Shown one piece after another: positions 11,985 to 23,835 of a DNA stretch of 64,000 nt (position 1 is the stretch's first letter; each line of letters starts with the position of its first letter). The position numbers and the translations under genes are program-made. The notes under the pieces are model-generated. The model was given only the letters and a program-made list of their open reading frames with translations. It was not told where the DNA came from and ran no database searches. Source of the stretch: Buxus sempervirens (Eukaryota > Streptophyta > Magnoliopsida > Buxales > Buxaceae); NCBI GenBank assembly GCA_947561395.2, contig OX387187.1:26331829-26395828 (forward strand). The letters are read 5' to 3'.

Positions 11985-11992
11985 ATAAATAG
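11985..11992 (+). promoter_or_regulatory. TATA box of family A 3' LTR
   Basis: TATAAATA in the context GCATATAAATAGGAG, at the same place as TATAAATAGGAG in A2 (41860) and TATAAATAGAGG in A1 (39137). Confidence 0.65.
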
Positions 11993-12200
11993 GAGGCTCC
12001 TCCTTAAGCAAATGGCCAAGAAGTTGGAGATTGAAGAGTTCCAAGTGAAGAAGGGAACCGCTGCCGCACTGCTTCCAGAAACCCAGGTAAGCCTAAAACC
12101 CCTCTTTATTTTTCTGTTCTTACATTCTAGGATTAGCTCTTTCTTCTACCTTTCTGTAGAATAAGGCCTACTCTTTGTGTATGCAACCCCTTCCTCTACT

Positions 12201-12414
12201 CAAAGTACCTCAAGACTCCCTCTAGCCGTAAAACATGAAAACGAGATCTAGGGGAAACGAGACTGAGGATTGATCCTTAGTGTTAGAACCCTTTTGAAAA
12301 GCCTTTGGATTTTATGAAAACCGTTTCATACTCAAAGTACCCCGAGATTATCTCAAAGAACCGTAAAACGGGGAGAGAGAACTAAAGGAAACGAGAATGG
12401 AACGGAACCCTAGG
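12201..12414 (+). repeat. Duplicated leader box of family A LTRs
   Basis: Two copies of a block running CAAAGTACCTCAAGA, then CCGTAAAAC, then GAGATCTAGGGGAAACGAGA. Equivalent blocks lie downstream of the TATA box in A1 (single), A2 (double), A3 (truncated within it) and A4 (double). Confidence 0.8.
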
Positions 12415-15009
12415 TCTTTTTATAACCCCATTTAATTGATATGAATGCCATATGTTGTTATGTTGTGATTGAAGAAATGATGTGTACACATGCACATATT
12501 GCACTTGTTTTGTCGGATTTGGCTTGTATTTTGGATCTATTGCCTTCATTGTGATAGATCTAAAACAAATAGCCCCAAGCAATTCTGGGATGTATCTCAA
12601 TGATTTTCAAAATGATTTCAAGCAAGTTCTTTTTGAGTATTGAAGACCTCTAGGTCTAACCTCTCGGTTTTGGGCATTTTTGCTCACTTTTGGGGTTTTT
12701 GGCATATTCTTTCCAATCGGAGAGAATGGTGAACCAAACTTGGGCCCTATTTCTTCCTAAAGGTTCTTCAATGATTTTCAAATGATTTGGATTTATATTT
12801 CTCGGATTCCACACACCTTATCACTGTTTTGAGTTGACTTTCTTTACAAAGGCTTAAACTGAACAGCAGCTGTACCCCAACTTCTGACACTCGTAACTTC
12901 ATCGTCCGGATGAATTTTGGAGTGATTCCAAAGCCATGGGAAATGTGAGGCTATCTAGTTTATGCTTGCAAAATTTCATCAATTTTTATGGAGTGGATTT
13001 TTGACACCACTCAGTCGAACTTGATAGGTCAGTTCAGGCCAGATTGCGAAACCTATCACTTTGACTGAGCGCCATGTGTTCGTTTTAAGTACGATTTGTG
13101 TGATTCTTGTTTTTATGTTTTCCTTCGGAAGTCTAATTTCAAATCCAGTAGGTTTCATAATTGTTTGATTCCATTTGTGTCATGGGTGACCGATTTACTC
13201 AGAACTGCTCAACAGTACATTTCTGGGTTAATCTGTGATCCTCGGGGCCTGTTCGGGAGGTCACCCAAGGCACATCCGAATGAATTTTTGTATGAGTCTA
13301 GTTTCATTTGAAATATGGCTCTACATAATTAATTCATGCCAAATTTCATTGATTTATATTGAGCCAATTTTTCTAAATGAATTTCCAAAGTTGCCCACTT
13401 GTCACTTTTAACTATCTCCAGTAGCAGATTTCAAAGGAGCATAACTCCTAAGATTTTAACCGAATTTAATTGAAAATTTTCATGAGTCTTCTATTTATCA
13501 TAATCTTTCAAATGGATTTGGTTTGATTCAATTTAAATTGGATTTGAGTGATCTCAAGACAAATGACACTATCTTTCACCGAATTTTCCGGATTTGACTC
13601 AACTTGGTTTTATGCAATTTTTGCTTTAATTTCAATCTAATAGTGATATCTCAGAAGTGATACTGACATAAAAGAGGATCCGGAATTCATTGGATTTCTC
13701 ATGTGAAAGTATCATACATTTTTTTAATCCTTTTTCAAGGTTTTTGATTATTTTAGCGAGCTTTCTTATTTTTTTAGCATGAACAACACTTGGCAACCAC
13801 CTTGCATGAGTGAATGGGGGTGCCTAAAACCTTCCCCCGTCATAATCTAATCCCCTTACCCATCTCTGGATTTTATTTTCAAGTAGAGTTATTTTTACTC
13901 TAGATTTGCCTTTTTGCTCTTTTTGATGATTTTTGGTGCCCATTCACACCCAAAATTGGATGGTGGCAATTCTCCCATTTTCGTTGAGCTAGTGTGATGA
14001 CGGAGGGAATCATCCAGGTGATTTTTCCATGTCTCACACTAACTACTGGTGAAAAAATGACTTAAGGAACTGAAATCCTATCTTTTACCTTCTATTAGTT
14101 TGGATGAAAATCTCTTACTTGTTTGATTATGTTATCAAATGTAATGCCCTTGTATATTTTGGTTGCATGTTAAGAAATTTAAATAGATTAATGTTGTAAA
14201 GTAGAAGATGGTGAAAGCATGTGGCCAGCCATTTATGGAAAAGCTCACTTAAGACAAAAAGGTGGTCATTTTCTTGGTTTGTTTGGTTATTTAAGGTCAT
14301 ATTGACATTGTCATTCATTATAACATGCATGAGAAAAGAGAGAGAGAGAGAGAGTTGTAAGGTAGTAGGTTTAGTGATTAGATTTGCTAGTACTACAGGT
14401 AGAATTGGTGTCAGTTTCAAGTTCTGCAATTCAAAATTTCTCTTTTAGGCTGAATAAATTTTGTTTCATATTATATTGGTAATAAATATGCAATGGATTA
14501 TTGTTTGAGTTCATTTCAGATTCTAATTTCCTTTATCTTACGTTCTATATGGGTCTGGGTTATGCCCATTCCTCAATCTTTCATAATATCTTTGCACTCA
14601 TCTATAATATATTGCTTCTTTATTGCCATTAGGACTCTTTTATTTCTCAGCTGTAACATTTATTCACCTATGGTATTTCATTACTTAATCCGAACTTGAT
14701 TTATTGATGTTTTTTCATATACTTTCTCGGTTTTGTTTGTGCATACTTTCTCAGCCTTCAGCAGCAAAATTAAGTGAAGATCCCTGTTTTGTTTATGCAT
14801 ACTTTCTCTATTTTGTTTATACTGGAAATCAGGGATTACTACAACCTATCTTCACAACATAGAAATGTGTGCTTTAAGAGCCTTTATATTTTATCTTTGT
14901 TGTGTGTTTTTCAGCGTTGTTAGAAGTTCTAATTGATATTCATTGCCTCTGCACATTCATGACAAGAATTTATTCATTTTCATTTTAGTTGTATGGATCT
15001 GTTTTAGTA

Positions 15010-15200
15010 GTGGAGCTTGAAGGTTTACATTGTGGATTTCGAAGCATCAAATGGTCCTGAATTATTTTTTATTTTCTGCAAGGTTTGGAGATGGATTTTA
15101 TACCATCAAATGGCCATGAAACAGTTTTTTTTTGTAAGCTTTGGAGATGGATTTTGAACCATCAAATGATCATGAAACAGGTTTTTTTTGGCTTTGTACT
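15010..15200 (+). repeat. Three-copy tandem repeat of about 62 bases
   Basis: The block GGTTTGGAGATGGATTTT, then ACCATCAAATG and CATGAAACAG followed by a T-run, occurs near 15080 and 15140, with a more diverged copy near 15025. Confidence 0.75.
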
Positions 15201-15436
15201 AATATTGTAATGGAAGGTGAAAGTTATAAATTAATGCAATTTTATTTATTTTTTATCTTTCCATTGAGTTCTGGCTGGACCGGACCGGGTGGGTGGATGG
15301 GGGTGGGTTGGGTGGGGGCGAGCAAGGGCAGGGGCAGCTACAACAGCTAGTAATGGGTAGGGGTTTTTAAAAATAAAATACAAAAGCTCAGGGGTATGCA
15401 TAGAGAGGTTTTTGATTAAAAATAAATAAATAAATG

Positions 15437-15590
15437 GGCTTTAGCGGCGGGCGTGATCGCTATTATATCCGTGGCTGAAAGATTTAGCGACAGACCAATT
15501 AGTGGCGGACATGTGTCATTGTGAGGGGATTTAGCAGCGGTTTTTGTGATTCAGTGGTAGTCTTAGCCCGCTGCTAAAATTAAGGCCACT
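15437..15590. repeat. Inverted-repeat GC patch (possible CACTA-type end fragment)
   Basis: TTTAGCGGCGGGC at the left is mirrored by GCCCGCTGCTAAAA at the right, with further TTAGCGAC / TTAGCAGCGG / TGGCGGAC words between. TTAGCGGCGG-like subterminal repeats are common in plant CACTA transposons. No CACTA terminus or 3-base duplication was found. Confidence 0.35.
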
Positions 15591-16947
15591 CTTTTGTTTA
15601 TTGTGAATTTATTTCTTGTAACATTCTTTTTTCCTCTATATGTTTTCTCTTATGTGATCTAAAAGATCCCATAACCATTTTAGATATGTTACAATATATT
15701 GAGCATTAAACATATATATTACACATAGGAACTATGGATGCCAATCAGGCTGTGTTATCAGCAGCAATAAGAATTTACTAAGAGATGTAAGTAAATAGAA
15801 GTTTAAGTTGAGGGCAGTTTGGACACCAAATGTGAGGCTCGAATCTATAGGATTCGCTTTATATAATAGTATAGACTTCTATTGCTATTGGTTTTTTTTT
15901 TTTTTTTTGATAATTACACTTGCACCCCCTAAAAATGCCAAAAGCCTCCCTTCAAATTTGAGCAAATGGTCACAATGCCCTTTTTTATTAGTTCAAGAAC
16001 ATTTAAATGACCAAATTAACCCTTAATATTAAATTTAATCAAAAGCTAATATAACACAAAGAATATCAAACTAAAGTTCAATTAATATAACCAAATAACT
16101 TTTAAAAATAAATAAATTGCCAACTTTTTTCATTTGAGTATTTTTTCCAAAAAATTTCCTTACAAATGTACAAATTATGCTAATTTTCTCATTTAACATA
16201 TAAGGTATAAGTAATTTATCAAAACTTACAGCATTTTAGGTTTAAAATTTCTTAAAGGGGTCATTATGATCATTTATATATACGTCAAAGGGAGGCTTTT
16301 GACATTTTCCAAATGTCAGGGGTCTATGTACGTGCATAAGTGACAAACCTATTTTTTCTTTTCTTTTCTTTTTTTTTCTTTTGGTAAAATTGTCATTTAC
16401 TCTTCTATTCGGACTGTTAGCCTCTCCAGCTTCTTTGAAACACATGACTAACTTGCCTCCTACAAACCATCAAGTTTGGAGCCTATAAAACAGGCATTTT
16501 GAAGCATAAATAACGACTTTCACAACATAATAACAGAAAAGAAGAAAATTTGTTTAGTAGGTAAGCCTACATAAATTATTAAACTACAAGATTCCTTTCC
16601 TTACAAATCTGAACATCTAAGCAAGCCTGTACCTGATTAAACAAACGTCTCAGATCAACTAATACGAAACTTCAATTTCTTATAACTAACGAACTTTTGA
16701 AGTTATAGATATCTAATCTAGTGGATATCTTCTCTCTTTAGGTTAACTAACATCCACAAACAAACTTGAGAGAGAGAGAGAGAGCAAACTCTTAGCTATA
16801 TCTAATCAAAAGTGACATTTCCAAGATCTACGAACTCTGTTATCGCAACGAACTAAACTAAGTTAAGAGTTCCGATAAGAAATGTTTTTCGCTTGCGTCT
16901 AATATTCGAACTGAATCAAGCAAGTCTCAACATATCATAATATAATA

Positions 16948-17187
16948 CTAGTGGGTGCACGTGCAGTACCACACGTACGTAAAGATAAATAATTTTAGGA
17001 TACATAAGGGATAAAAATTTGTTGAAAGGGTATCATTTGAAAAGTGTAAAGTGAAAAAGATAAAATAACGACCCATTTAAATATGTAAGATAAAATGATG
17101 TTATAAGGTTATCTTGGAATATATATATATATGTATATATGTTTGGCACATTTTCCAAGGGACTGTTCTCTTTATATATAGTATAGA
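16948..17187 (-). mobile_element. Short non-autonomous Helitron (240 bp)
   Basis: On the minus strand it starts TCTATACTATATATAA and ends with CACGTGCACCCACTAG, inserted between A and T as Helitrons do. There is a palindromic GCACGTGC near the 3' end and no coding sequence. Confidence 0.6.
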
Positions 17188-17192
17188 TTATA

Positions 17193-17222
17193 CTAGTGCG
17201 TGGCACGTGTGCATAATTGGGA
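17193..17222 (-). mobile_element. Second Helitron-like 3' end
   Basis: CTAGTGCGTGGCACGTGTGC, read on the minus strand, is a Helitron-type CTAG terminus with a nearby palindrome, six bases from the previous element. Its 5' end was not found. Confidence 0.35.
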
Positions 17223-19889
17223 TATAAAAGTCAATATGAAAAAATGGGAGGGGCTCTTTGGGTTGCAAATCTCGAAGGTGTTAGCTATTAATTGGATATA
17301 GAACTTAATATCTATACAACATGTAATGAAAAGAGGACCCTTGGGAATTGTGCCGAACAAAATACACAGTTTTCCAAAACAACCCTTACATACTATTGTA
17401 ATATAAAATTACCATTTGGCCCTATTACCATTTTTCGATCGAACGTTAGTCGAACATCAGAAATGAGAACATTTTTATCTTCGTACGAATTAAGAAATTC
17501 TCTTAATTAACTGCAATTTACAAAAATATGAAGCTGTATTAAAATGACTATTTTCTCCTTTGAAGTTCCCACAGGCGAAGAAGGTCGTATCTAGGATTTG
17601 GGACCACCTCGGAATTCTTTGTGGAAATTTCTGTCGTAAGCATATTTTGGTTTTGTTGGAAGCATTCAATACCTAGAATTGGGACCATGATAAGCCCTTC
17701 TAATGTTTATATCCAAAGCCTAGGTTCAAAATTTGACCCACCATATAAAAAAGAGTAGCTCTATCCCGCTTCTCCAAATTAAAGGTAGAGTGCTCGATAG
17801 CTTGTGTCTAACTCAAACACTTAAAGTCATCTAAGTTGTCACTGCATGCAAGCCTACTGCGGGTTCCTTCTCAAGTCTTTCTCCCCAAGGTGGTAAGTGT
17901 GTACCGCCTATTTGTGGTAAGGTGTACCTCCTTCCATTTTGCTTGCGTAGGCTTAATATAATGGGGTTACTTACATATCCCATGATCATTTAAAGGCTCA
18001 AAATATATAATGAAGACTCATGAATCAAAAGATAAAGACAAATTATATTAGGGTTTTTATTTTTGGGCTCAAAAAGATAAATTTGTAAATAATACTTTTT
18101 TATTGGATACTTGAAGTTAAATTTGTAATCTTTTTTGGGCTAAAGTGCGTCAAGTTATATCTGTACATGATGATTTTTTGGATGTTATATGCTAATTATA
18201 TCTATTTATATGCTAACTGGGCATCCTTGGTTCTAATGTAGTTGATAGAAGCCTCCCTTGAAGTTTGATTAAATTGCAAATACCTTCCATTATATTTGTG
18301 GAATAATACTAAACTCCCTTCAAATTTTAGGGATCTTTTGAAAAATAAGTGCCGCAATGTAGTTATTTGGGGTAGCATGTTTTGTTATTGTTTTGTCTTC
18401 TTTATTCAAAAATTTAAAAAAAAAATGAAATGTGGAACGAGAATTAATAAATTTACAAAATTAAAAAAATAATAATTTGTATTATCTATACTATATATAA
18501 CTAGAATAGGCCTCTTGAGAAGCGTGCCGATAACTTTGCATGACTACTCCAAAAAGCTCCTATCGTTTGTTGTTAAGGCTTTATAAATATAGGGTTAAAA
18601 TAGTCAAAACTCTATCTGTTCGTTTAAAATTTAGACAGTTGCAAAATTATTCCTTCGCTTTGCATAAAGTACTGCATTGCACCCCGCTAGTTATTATAAA
18701 TAAATATGGAATGCATAAAATATTTCTAGAAAAGAGAGAGGGAAAAAAATAATAATAATAATATTGCAGCTTTTTAAAGGGATAGAAGTCTGCCTCAAGG
18801 CAGTTGTAATCTCTTTTAAGGTACAATCGGTTGGCTTATTCCTTGGCTGTTGCTTTTTTTTTTTAAGCCTTTCGCGGTGGATCTCGATTTTGTGGGCCCC
18901 ACAAATACCACACAATTGATTCTGATGATTTCTTAAAGGACTTTTGCTATTCTCTTCTCAAGCTTGCCTTTCCTTCGTCCAAGCGTTTGCTTGAACAGTT
19001 TGGAATAAAAAACAAGGATCTGTCCTTGGTTTGAAGGGTTCGTCCCTAATAAGTACAAAAGTTAAATCCATTGCCAAAAACAAGCTATTCCAACCGCTCA
19101 AAATATCCGGGAGGCCCTAAATCTGACATCACAAGTAGTATCCAATCAACTCACCCAATCTTAGCAAAAACCTTAACTCATATATGGGGATTCGTAGCCC
19201 CTACAGCGCATGCTGTATGTACTCCCTCACATTATTGGGGGGACCACCATTCATTTGACAGCCCCACCATTCATTTGGGGGTCCCACACAATGAATGTGA
19301 GGGATTGTTTGTTGTAGACGATGTCCACTCCATATACGTATTTTCGCAAGTAAGAACGGCTCAAACCTTCTGGTTGGACCATAAAAATAATGAATCGACT
19401 AGTTCGTAGGAACCCTGGTGACACGTTTTTTGATGATCACCAATTTGCGATGGAAGCATTTCCTCTAATCCCAAAATCCGTTGCTACCGTGATACAAACG
19501 ACTTGGATATGTTTTGAGGTGTGAGGACTCTATTGAAACGGGGCATCTGCGCCTGTCAGTTTCATGTTCATATCACTCGATGGTACCAAAGGAAACAGCC
19601 TCGTTTGCTACCTACCAATGCATTGGAAGTGAGGCCGTTTTATCTGGTACCACTCAATGGTAGTAGCGTGGAATGAACGGGTGGGTGCCCGTTTCAATAG
19701 GAGGCCCCACGCCCCAAAAAACATTCCAGCAAGTGGTATGTACCATTGGATTCTGAGAATAGAGGATATGCGTTTTTTTAGAGTATCTGATAATTTTATA
19801 TGTTTGAATGGAAAATTTGACTCATATAAGAATTATAACAGTAAATAACCACTTATTCTTATATATTTTCTTAAAGTATCATTAGTTAG
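17223..19889. other. Gene-free stretch
   Basis: No gene I can support. Seen: a Helitron-type 5' start TCTATACTATATATAAC at 18485 without a matched 3' end, and two MITE-like inverted-repeat zones (19220-19310, 19520-19705). An open frame at 19071-19409 crosses one of these zones and shows no known domain. Confidence 0.55.
19520..19705. repeat. MITE-like inverted repeat
   Basis: CTATTGAAACGGGGCATC at the left is mirrored by GGTGCCCGTTTCAATAG at the right, about 140 bases apart. Inner GGTACCA / TGGTACC words are also mirrored. No target duplication was identified. Confidence 0.5.
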
Positions 19890-21173
19890 CTTCAAATTAA
19901 ATCCTTTCAACTTGAAGGGTTATAATGACATTGGCAAAAAAATTATACTCTACTATAGGGCTAATCAACCAAATTTTGGGTGAACATGGACCAGTGGGGT
20001 TGCTCATAAACTTGTGAAACTAAGTCATGTGAGATAAATTAATGGTTAATATTTTGAATTTTTAAATAGAATGAGCAAGGATGGTGAGAAGCATGTCTTG
20101 CATTTCCCAACTTCTTTGATAAAAAAACAACAGTAAACCATGAAGGTAGAAAGAGCATGAGAAGATGGAGGAGAGAAATCCCTAGTTGGTTGGTAAAAAC
20201 CATGTGATTTCCCCACATTTGACAATGATTATAACAGATCAAATTATAATGAGTATTAATTAATGAATAATTATCAGTTTAGTCAAACTCTTTCAAAGGC
20301 TCCAAGCAAAACTGCTATTGAAAGATTTGCCAATTAACTAATAATTTCTTGCCTCTCATCAACTTTTCATGACCCCTCTTTTTTAAATTTCATCTGAAAC
20401 TAACTCCCTTGTGCTTTGCTTTTTTCATTATTTTTAATTAGTTTTAGGTGGTCAGTTCTAGTGAAACTCAGTGAACTAATCAGGAGGCCGGTGCCATTCA
20501 AGCCAGTATTCTGTTTGTAGTGGTGATGTATTGTACACTGATCTATACTCTCATGGCTTCAAAATGACCCTAGAATTCACTTATTTATTTATTTTTAATT
20601 TGCGTATGGGACTTATTTATTTTGTATATGGGATTTCCGGTTTTGGACAAACCATGCAGCTTTTGTAATTAAATGACAAGATTTGGTGTAGAGGATTTTT
20701 ATTCCCAATTAAAAGCAAAGCAAGCAAAAGGCACCAGTTTGTACCTCTACCTCAGAGCCATAGTTTGTGGGCCCCACTTCCTTTATTTATTGCCTATAAA
20801 CAGTCCTAGATTGGAAATAATTGCACACGGAATACTCCTATGCGAAGAGCGTAGGTACCCTTCAATTTTTCCATTATCATTCCTGGCCTTAGTGTTTAAC
20901 AAGGATATTGAAACCTTCTCCAATGCCTTATTGCATTGCTTTCTGCTGCGGCCGAAAGATGTTGCCATGTGATCATTTCCCGGCTAGTGTTTTTATAAGT
21001 GGGTTCCACATGAAACATTTATAATTATGAAAAAACACTGATTGTGACATACTCCACATGACAACATCTCACAACCATAACAGAAAGAAAACAATACTCT
21101 GTCAACAATGCTACTCCAATGGTTGAACAACCCATTTTAAGAAGGCGATGGAAGGCGATCTAACACCAAACAC

Positions 21174-21581
21174 AGGGATGGCACTATGGCGGGTTTTGGT
21201 GAACTCAAATCCACTCCTCAAGGAGTTCATTTAATATCAAAGCCCACCCATATTGGGTTATAACTGGGCAGGGCGGGTTGGACCGGCCAAAGTATTGAAT
21301 GCAAAAAAAAAGGTTTTTTAGATAGAATATATACATTAATAACATCTTTATTAATAAAATATATACTTTGTATATATAATATATATGAAAATAATATTTA
21401 AAACATATAAAAATAATAGTTCAATATATAAAGTTTGGGTTTAGGGTGGATCGAGGCGGGTTGGGCAAAACTTGAACTTGCCCTTAACTCGATTTTAGGC
21501 ATACGAAACCCTAATTAACCATTAGGGGCAGGGCGGGGTGGGGTGGATTACCCGTTTTAACTCGACCCATTGCCATCCTAA
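21174..21581. mobile_element. hAT-type MITE (408 bp)
   Basis: Perfect 8-base duplication CCAAACAC (21166-21173 and 21582-21589) around imperfect terminal repeats AGGGATGGCA / TGCCATCCTAA. No coding sequence. An 8-base duplication and GGATGGCA-type ends fit hAT. Its place in duplication copy 2 lacks it. Confidence 0.8.
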
Positions 21582-22011
21582 CCAAACACTATGGACATGC
21601 GGAAGGGCCATATATGACACCGATGACTAGAGGGTTCACGAAGATGACTGGTATTATGCTATCAGGCCTTAATTATCTTAGGCTTTTTTTTTTCCTATGT
21701 GTACATGCGATGAGCTTTTAAACTGTAATTCGGACCCAATCTTCTCTAACTCCCATACCATGTCCTCCTTATTCAGGTATGCATGTATATAATAGGAGAG
21801 GGCTCCTTTGGCACTATGCCAAACAGAAAATTATTTTTTTCCTAAAGCAACCTCACAATGCACTATAATAATATATTTCTATAAGGGTAAGTTTGTCTTT
21901 TTTAAACCCTTTGGTGTTCCAAAATATTACTTATACCCGATATTACTTATGAGGCTAATTAATCTTATCAATTAACTAGCCACGTGTTCCTATATTATCA
22001 AGTAACTACCC

Positions 22012-22044
<33 letters not shown>
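22012..22044. repeat. (TA)n microsatellite
   Basis: About 16 TA units. Confidence 0.9.
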
Positions 22045-22047
<3 letters not shown>

Positions 22048-22314
22048 AGTAAAAAAACTCTCACCTGAAGAATCTCATGCAACTACCTATGTATACGTTC
22101 AATAAAAAAAAAAAAAAACTGAAAAACTGAGTCGGTAGTTTCAAATCGTTATTTAAAGGAAAAAAAAAATTCTAGAAATAAGCCTTGTTTACATATGCAA
22201 AAAATTTTAGCTTTTTATAACAGTGAATAATTTTCTAAATTTTTTACGGCATTTTTTTTCAATTTAATGTTTGATTAATCAAACAACTAATGACTTTATT
22301 CACAACTACATGCA

Positions 22315-22560
22315 TGACATCACCACTATATCACCACATTAGTATTATTATCAACACCACCACCAATACCCACCATAACAACATACAACTACCGCTACCA
22401 CCACTACTATCACTATTATAACCACTACCATCATAGCACTATTGCTACCTTTGCCACCATCACCACCAAACACTAATGCCACCACTGCCATAACTATCAC
22501 TACTACCACACAACCATAACTACATCCACCGCAACAAAGTTAACACTATTACTATAGTCA
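22315..22560. repeat. CAN/ACN trinucleotide-rich tract, copy 1
   Basis: Irregular CAC/ACC/ACT triplets; the counterpart lies at 30440-30710 in duplication copy 2. Open frames through it are low-complexity and not credible proteins. Confidence 0.8.
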
Positions 22561-23286
22561 CAAAAGGGTTTTAAATCATGGTCATTAGATTTATCAAATA
22601 CATTTTTATTGATTTTAACTAAATATTACCAAAGGTTTTCTTCTTCATTTGTTTTCAAATAAGAAAAAAAAACAATTTAAAAAGTGTTGGTTCTCAAATT
22701 TAATTTTAAAAAAACATTACCAAACAAACTCCCATCAATGTTCCTAATTTTCATTTTTAATTATATATGCATATTTTGTTCAATGCATAGTCTAGTTTTT
22801 AAAACATTGTAATTATGGCTTACAAGGGGCATCCACTGATTATCCCTTGAAGCACTCAAAATAAGAGATAAAAGAAATCAAACAAGGGCACATCCATATG
22901 GTTTTATATCCTTTCCTCAGCAATAATCTCAGTTTCTTCTTGCACCCCAAGTAAAAAAATTAAAAAAAAAATTTTAAAAATTAAGAAGGGCACATTGGGT
23001 ATACCCAAAGCAGTGCAAGTTCCGAATTTCTCGGAAGATTGGGACTATTTTAGTGATCAAAGTAAAATTTGGGTTAACCCTAGAAGTGGCTCTTGGAAGA
23101 GTATAAGCAAATGATCAAAGATGTAGGGGCATGAACAGTGAAAAGCACGCGCAGTGTCATAATACGGAAAACTTATTTTGTGGGTCCCAGTGACGGGAAT
23201 CTCAGTAACAACCTTCTTAGCTGGACAAATGGAAATCACAAAGAGTTCAGATATCTTCAAGCTTCTGTACCCCAATCTCTGCTCTT

Positions 23287-23293
23287 TATATAA
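23287..23293 (+). promoter_or_regulatory. TATA box of first bHLH gene
   Basis: TATATAA in TCTTTATATAAGCCAAC. It lies at the end of a stretch of about 270 bases strongly conserved between the duplicates, and is followed by a CT-rich 5' UTR without an ATG. Confidence 0.7.
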
Positions 23294-23526
23294 GCCAACA
23301 ACTCTCTTCTTTCTCTCCGCCAATACAAGCGAAAAAGCAATCCTCTCTCTTCGTCTTCTTCTTCTTTTTCTCTTCCTTTCTTTGCAATCCACAAATCAAC
23401 TGTCCTTTTTACTTCTCTAGTTCTTTTCTTTGTGTTACACAAATCAACTTGTTGTTTCTGAGGAGATTTCATCTGGGTTTTCTGTGGGATTGCTCCACTC
23501 ATAACTGGATTCGGGAAAAAGCCAAG

Positions 23527-23748
23527 GTCTTTTTCTTCCTGCAAACTATATATTCTGCCTTGAGGAGTTGGCTGGTCTTCAGTGAAACCCAATTCATATT
23601 AAACTAGATTTTTTCACAATTCTGATGCTTTGGGCATCTTTTGTTCGTACATATCTTTCATGGTTTCATATGTTGGGGAGCAAAGGAATTTGGGTATTCA
23701 TTTAATGATTTTGTTTGTTTTCTCTTTTCTTTCTGTTATCTGATGCAG
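23527..23748 (+). other. Probable 5'-UTR intron of first bHLH gene
   Basis: Donor AAG/GTCTTT and acceptor TGATGCAG/ACAAAG. The acceptor and following exon are nearly identical in the paralogue (exon resumes at 31939). The acceptor is well supported, the donor less so. Confidence 0.5.
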
Positions 23749-23835
23749 ACAAAGACCCATAAATCTAGGGCATCACTATCCTATCCGAAACAAGTAGAAA
23801 TACGGGGAAGAGGGAGACAAGAAAAATCAGGAAAA

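Larger units (their letters stand above)
1..14038 (+). mobile_element. Ty3/gypsy (Tat-lineage) LTR retrotransposon, defective, with nested solo LTR E1
   Basis: Plus-strand gypsy element running off the left edge. Order seen: end of a family-A LTR, RT, RNase H, second RNase H-like domain, integrase, about 1.8 kb non-coding, polypurine tract, full 3' LTR. The RT-RNaseH-second RNaseH-integrase order and the long 3' non-coding stretch fit the Tat/Ogre lineage. Gag, protease and a PBS are missing: coding sequence resumes about 60 bases after the LTR end. In-frame stops and an internal solo LTR show it is dead. The 5-base target duplication cannot be checked because the left end lies outside the window. 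Confidence 0.88.
11169..14038 (+). repeat. 3' LTR of the gypsy element (family A)
   Basis: Runs from TGTAAACACCCAAAAATTGC to CCATGTCTCACA, matching the ends of solo LTRs A1 and A2. In order it holds a run of 18 G (11604-11621), a hairpin (11631-11714), two palindromes (11751-11820), a TATA box (11985), a duplicated leader box (12201-12414) and a conserved 3' half. It is clearly more diverged from the partial 5' LTR than A2 is. Confidence 0.92.
14039..16947. other. Gene-free stretch with small repeats
   Basis: No supported gene. It holds a short GA repeat (14336-14354), a three-copy tandem repeat (15010-15200), a G-rich patch (15270-15345), an inverted-repeat GC patch (15437-15590) and an AT-rich remainder. 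Short open frames here have no recognisable domain. Confidence 0.6.

Noticed and set aside
19071..19409. 112-codon open frame as a gene
   Set aside because: It crosses a MITE-like inverted repeat (TCCCTCACATT mirrored by AATGTGAGGGA), has no recognisable domain, and lacks a convincing promoter.
20673..20972. 99-codon open frame as a gene
   Set aside because: The matching place in duplication copy 2 (around 28790-28960) has no such frame, so it is not conserved.
23641..23835. Upstream extension of bHLH paralogue 1 to an earlier ATG
   Set aside because: That sequence spans the predicted 5'-UTR intron and its acceptor at 23748; the 23836 ATG aligns with the paralogue's start.
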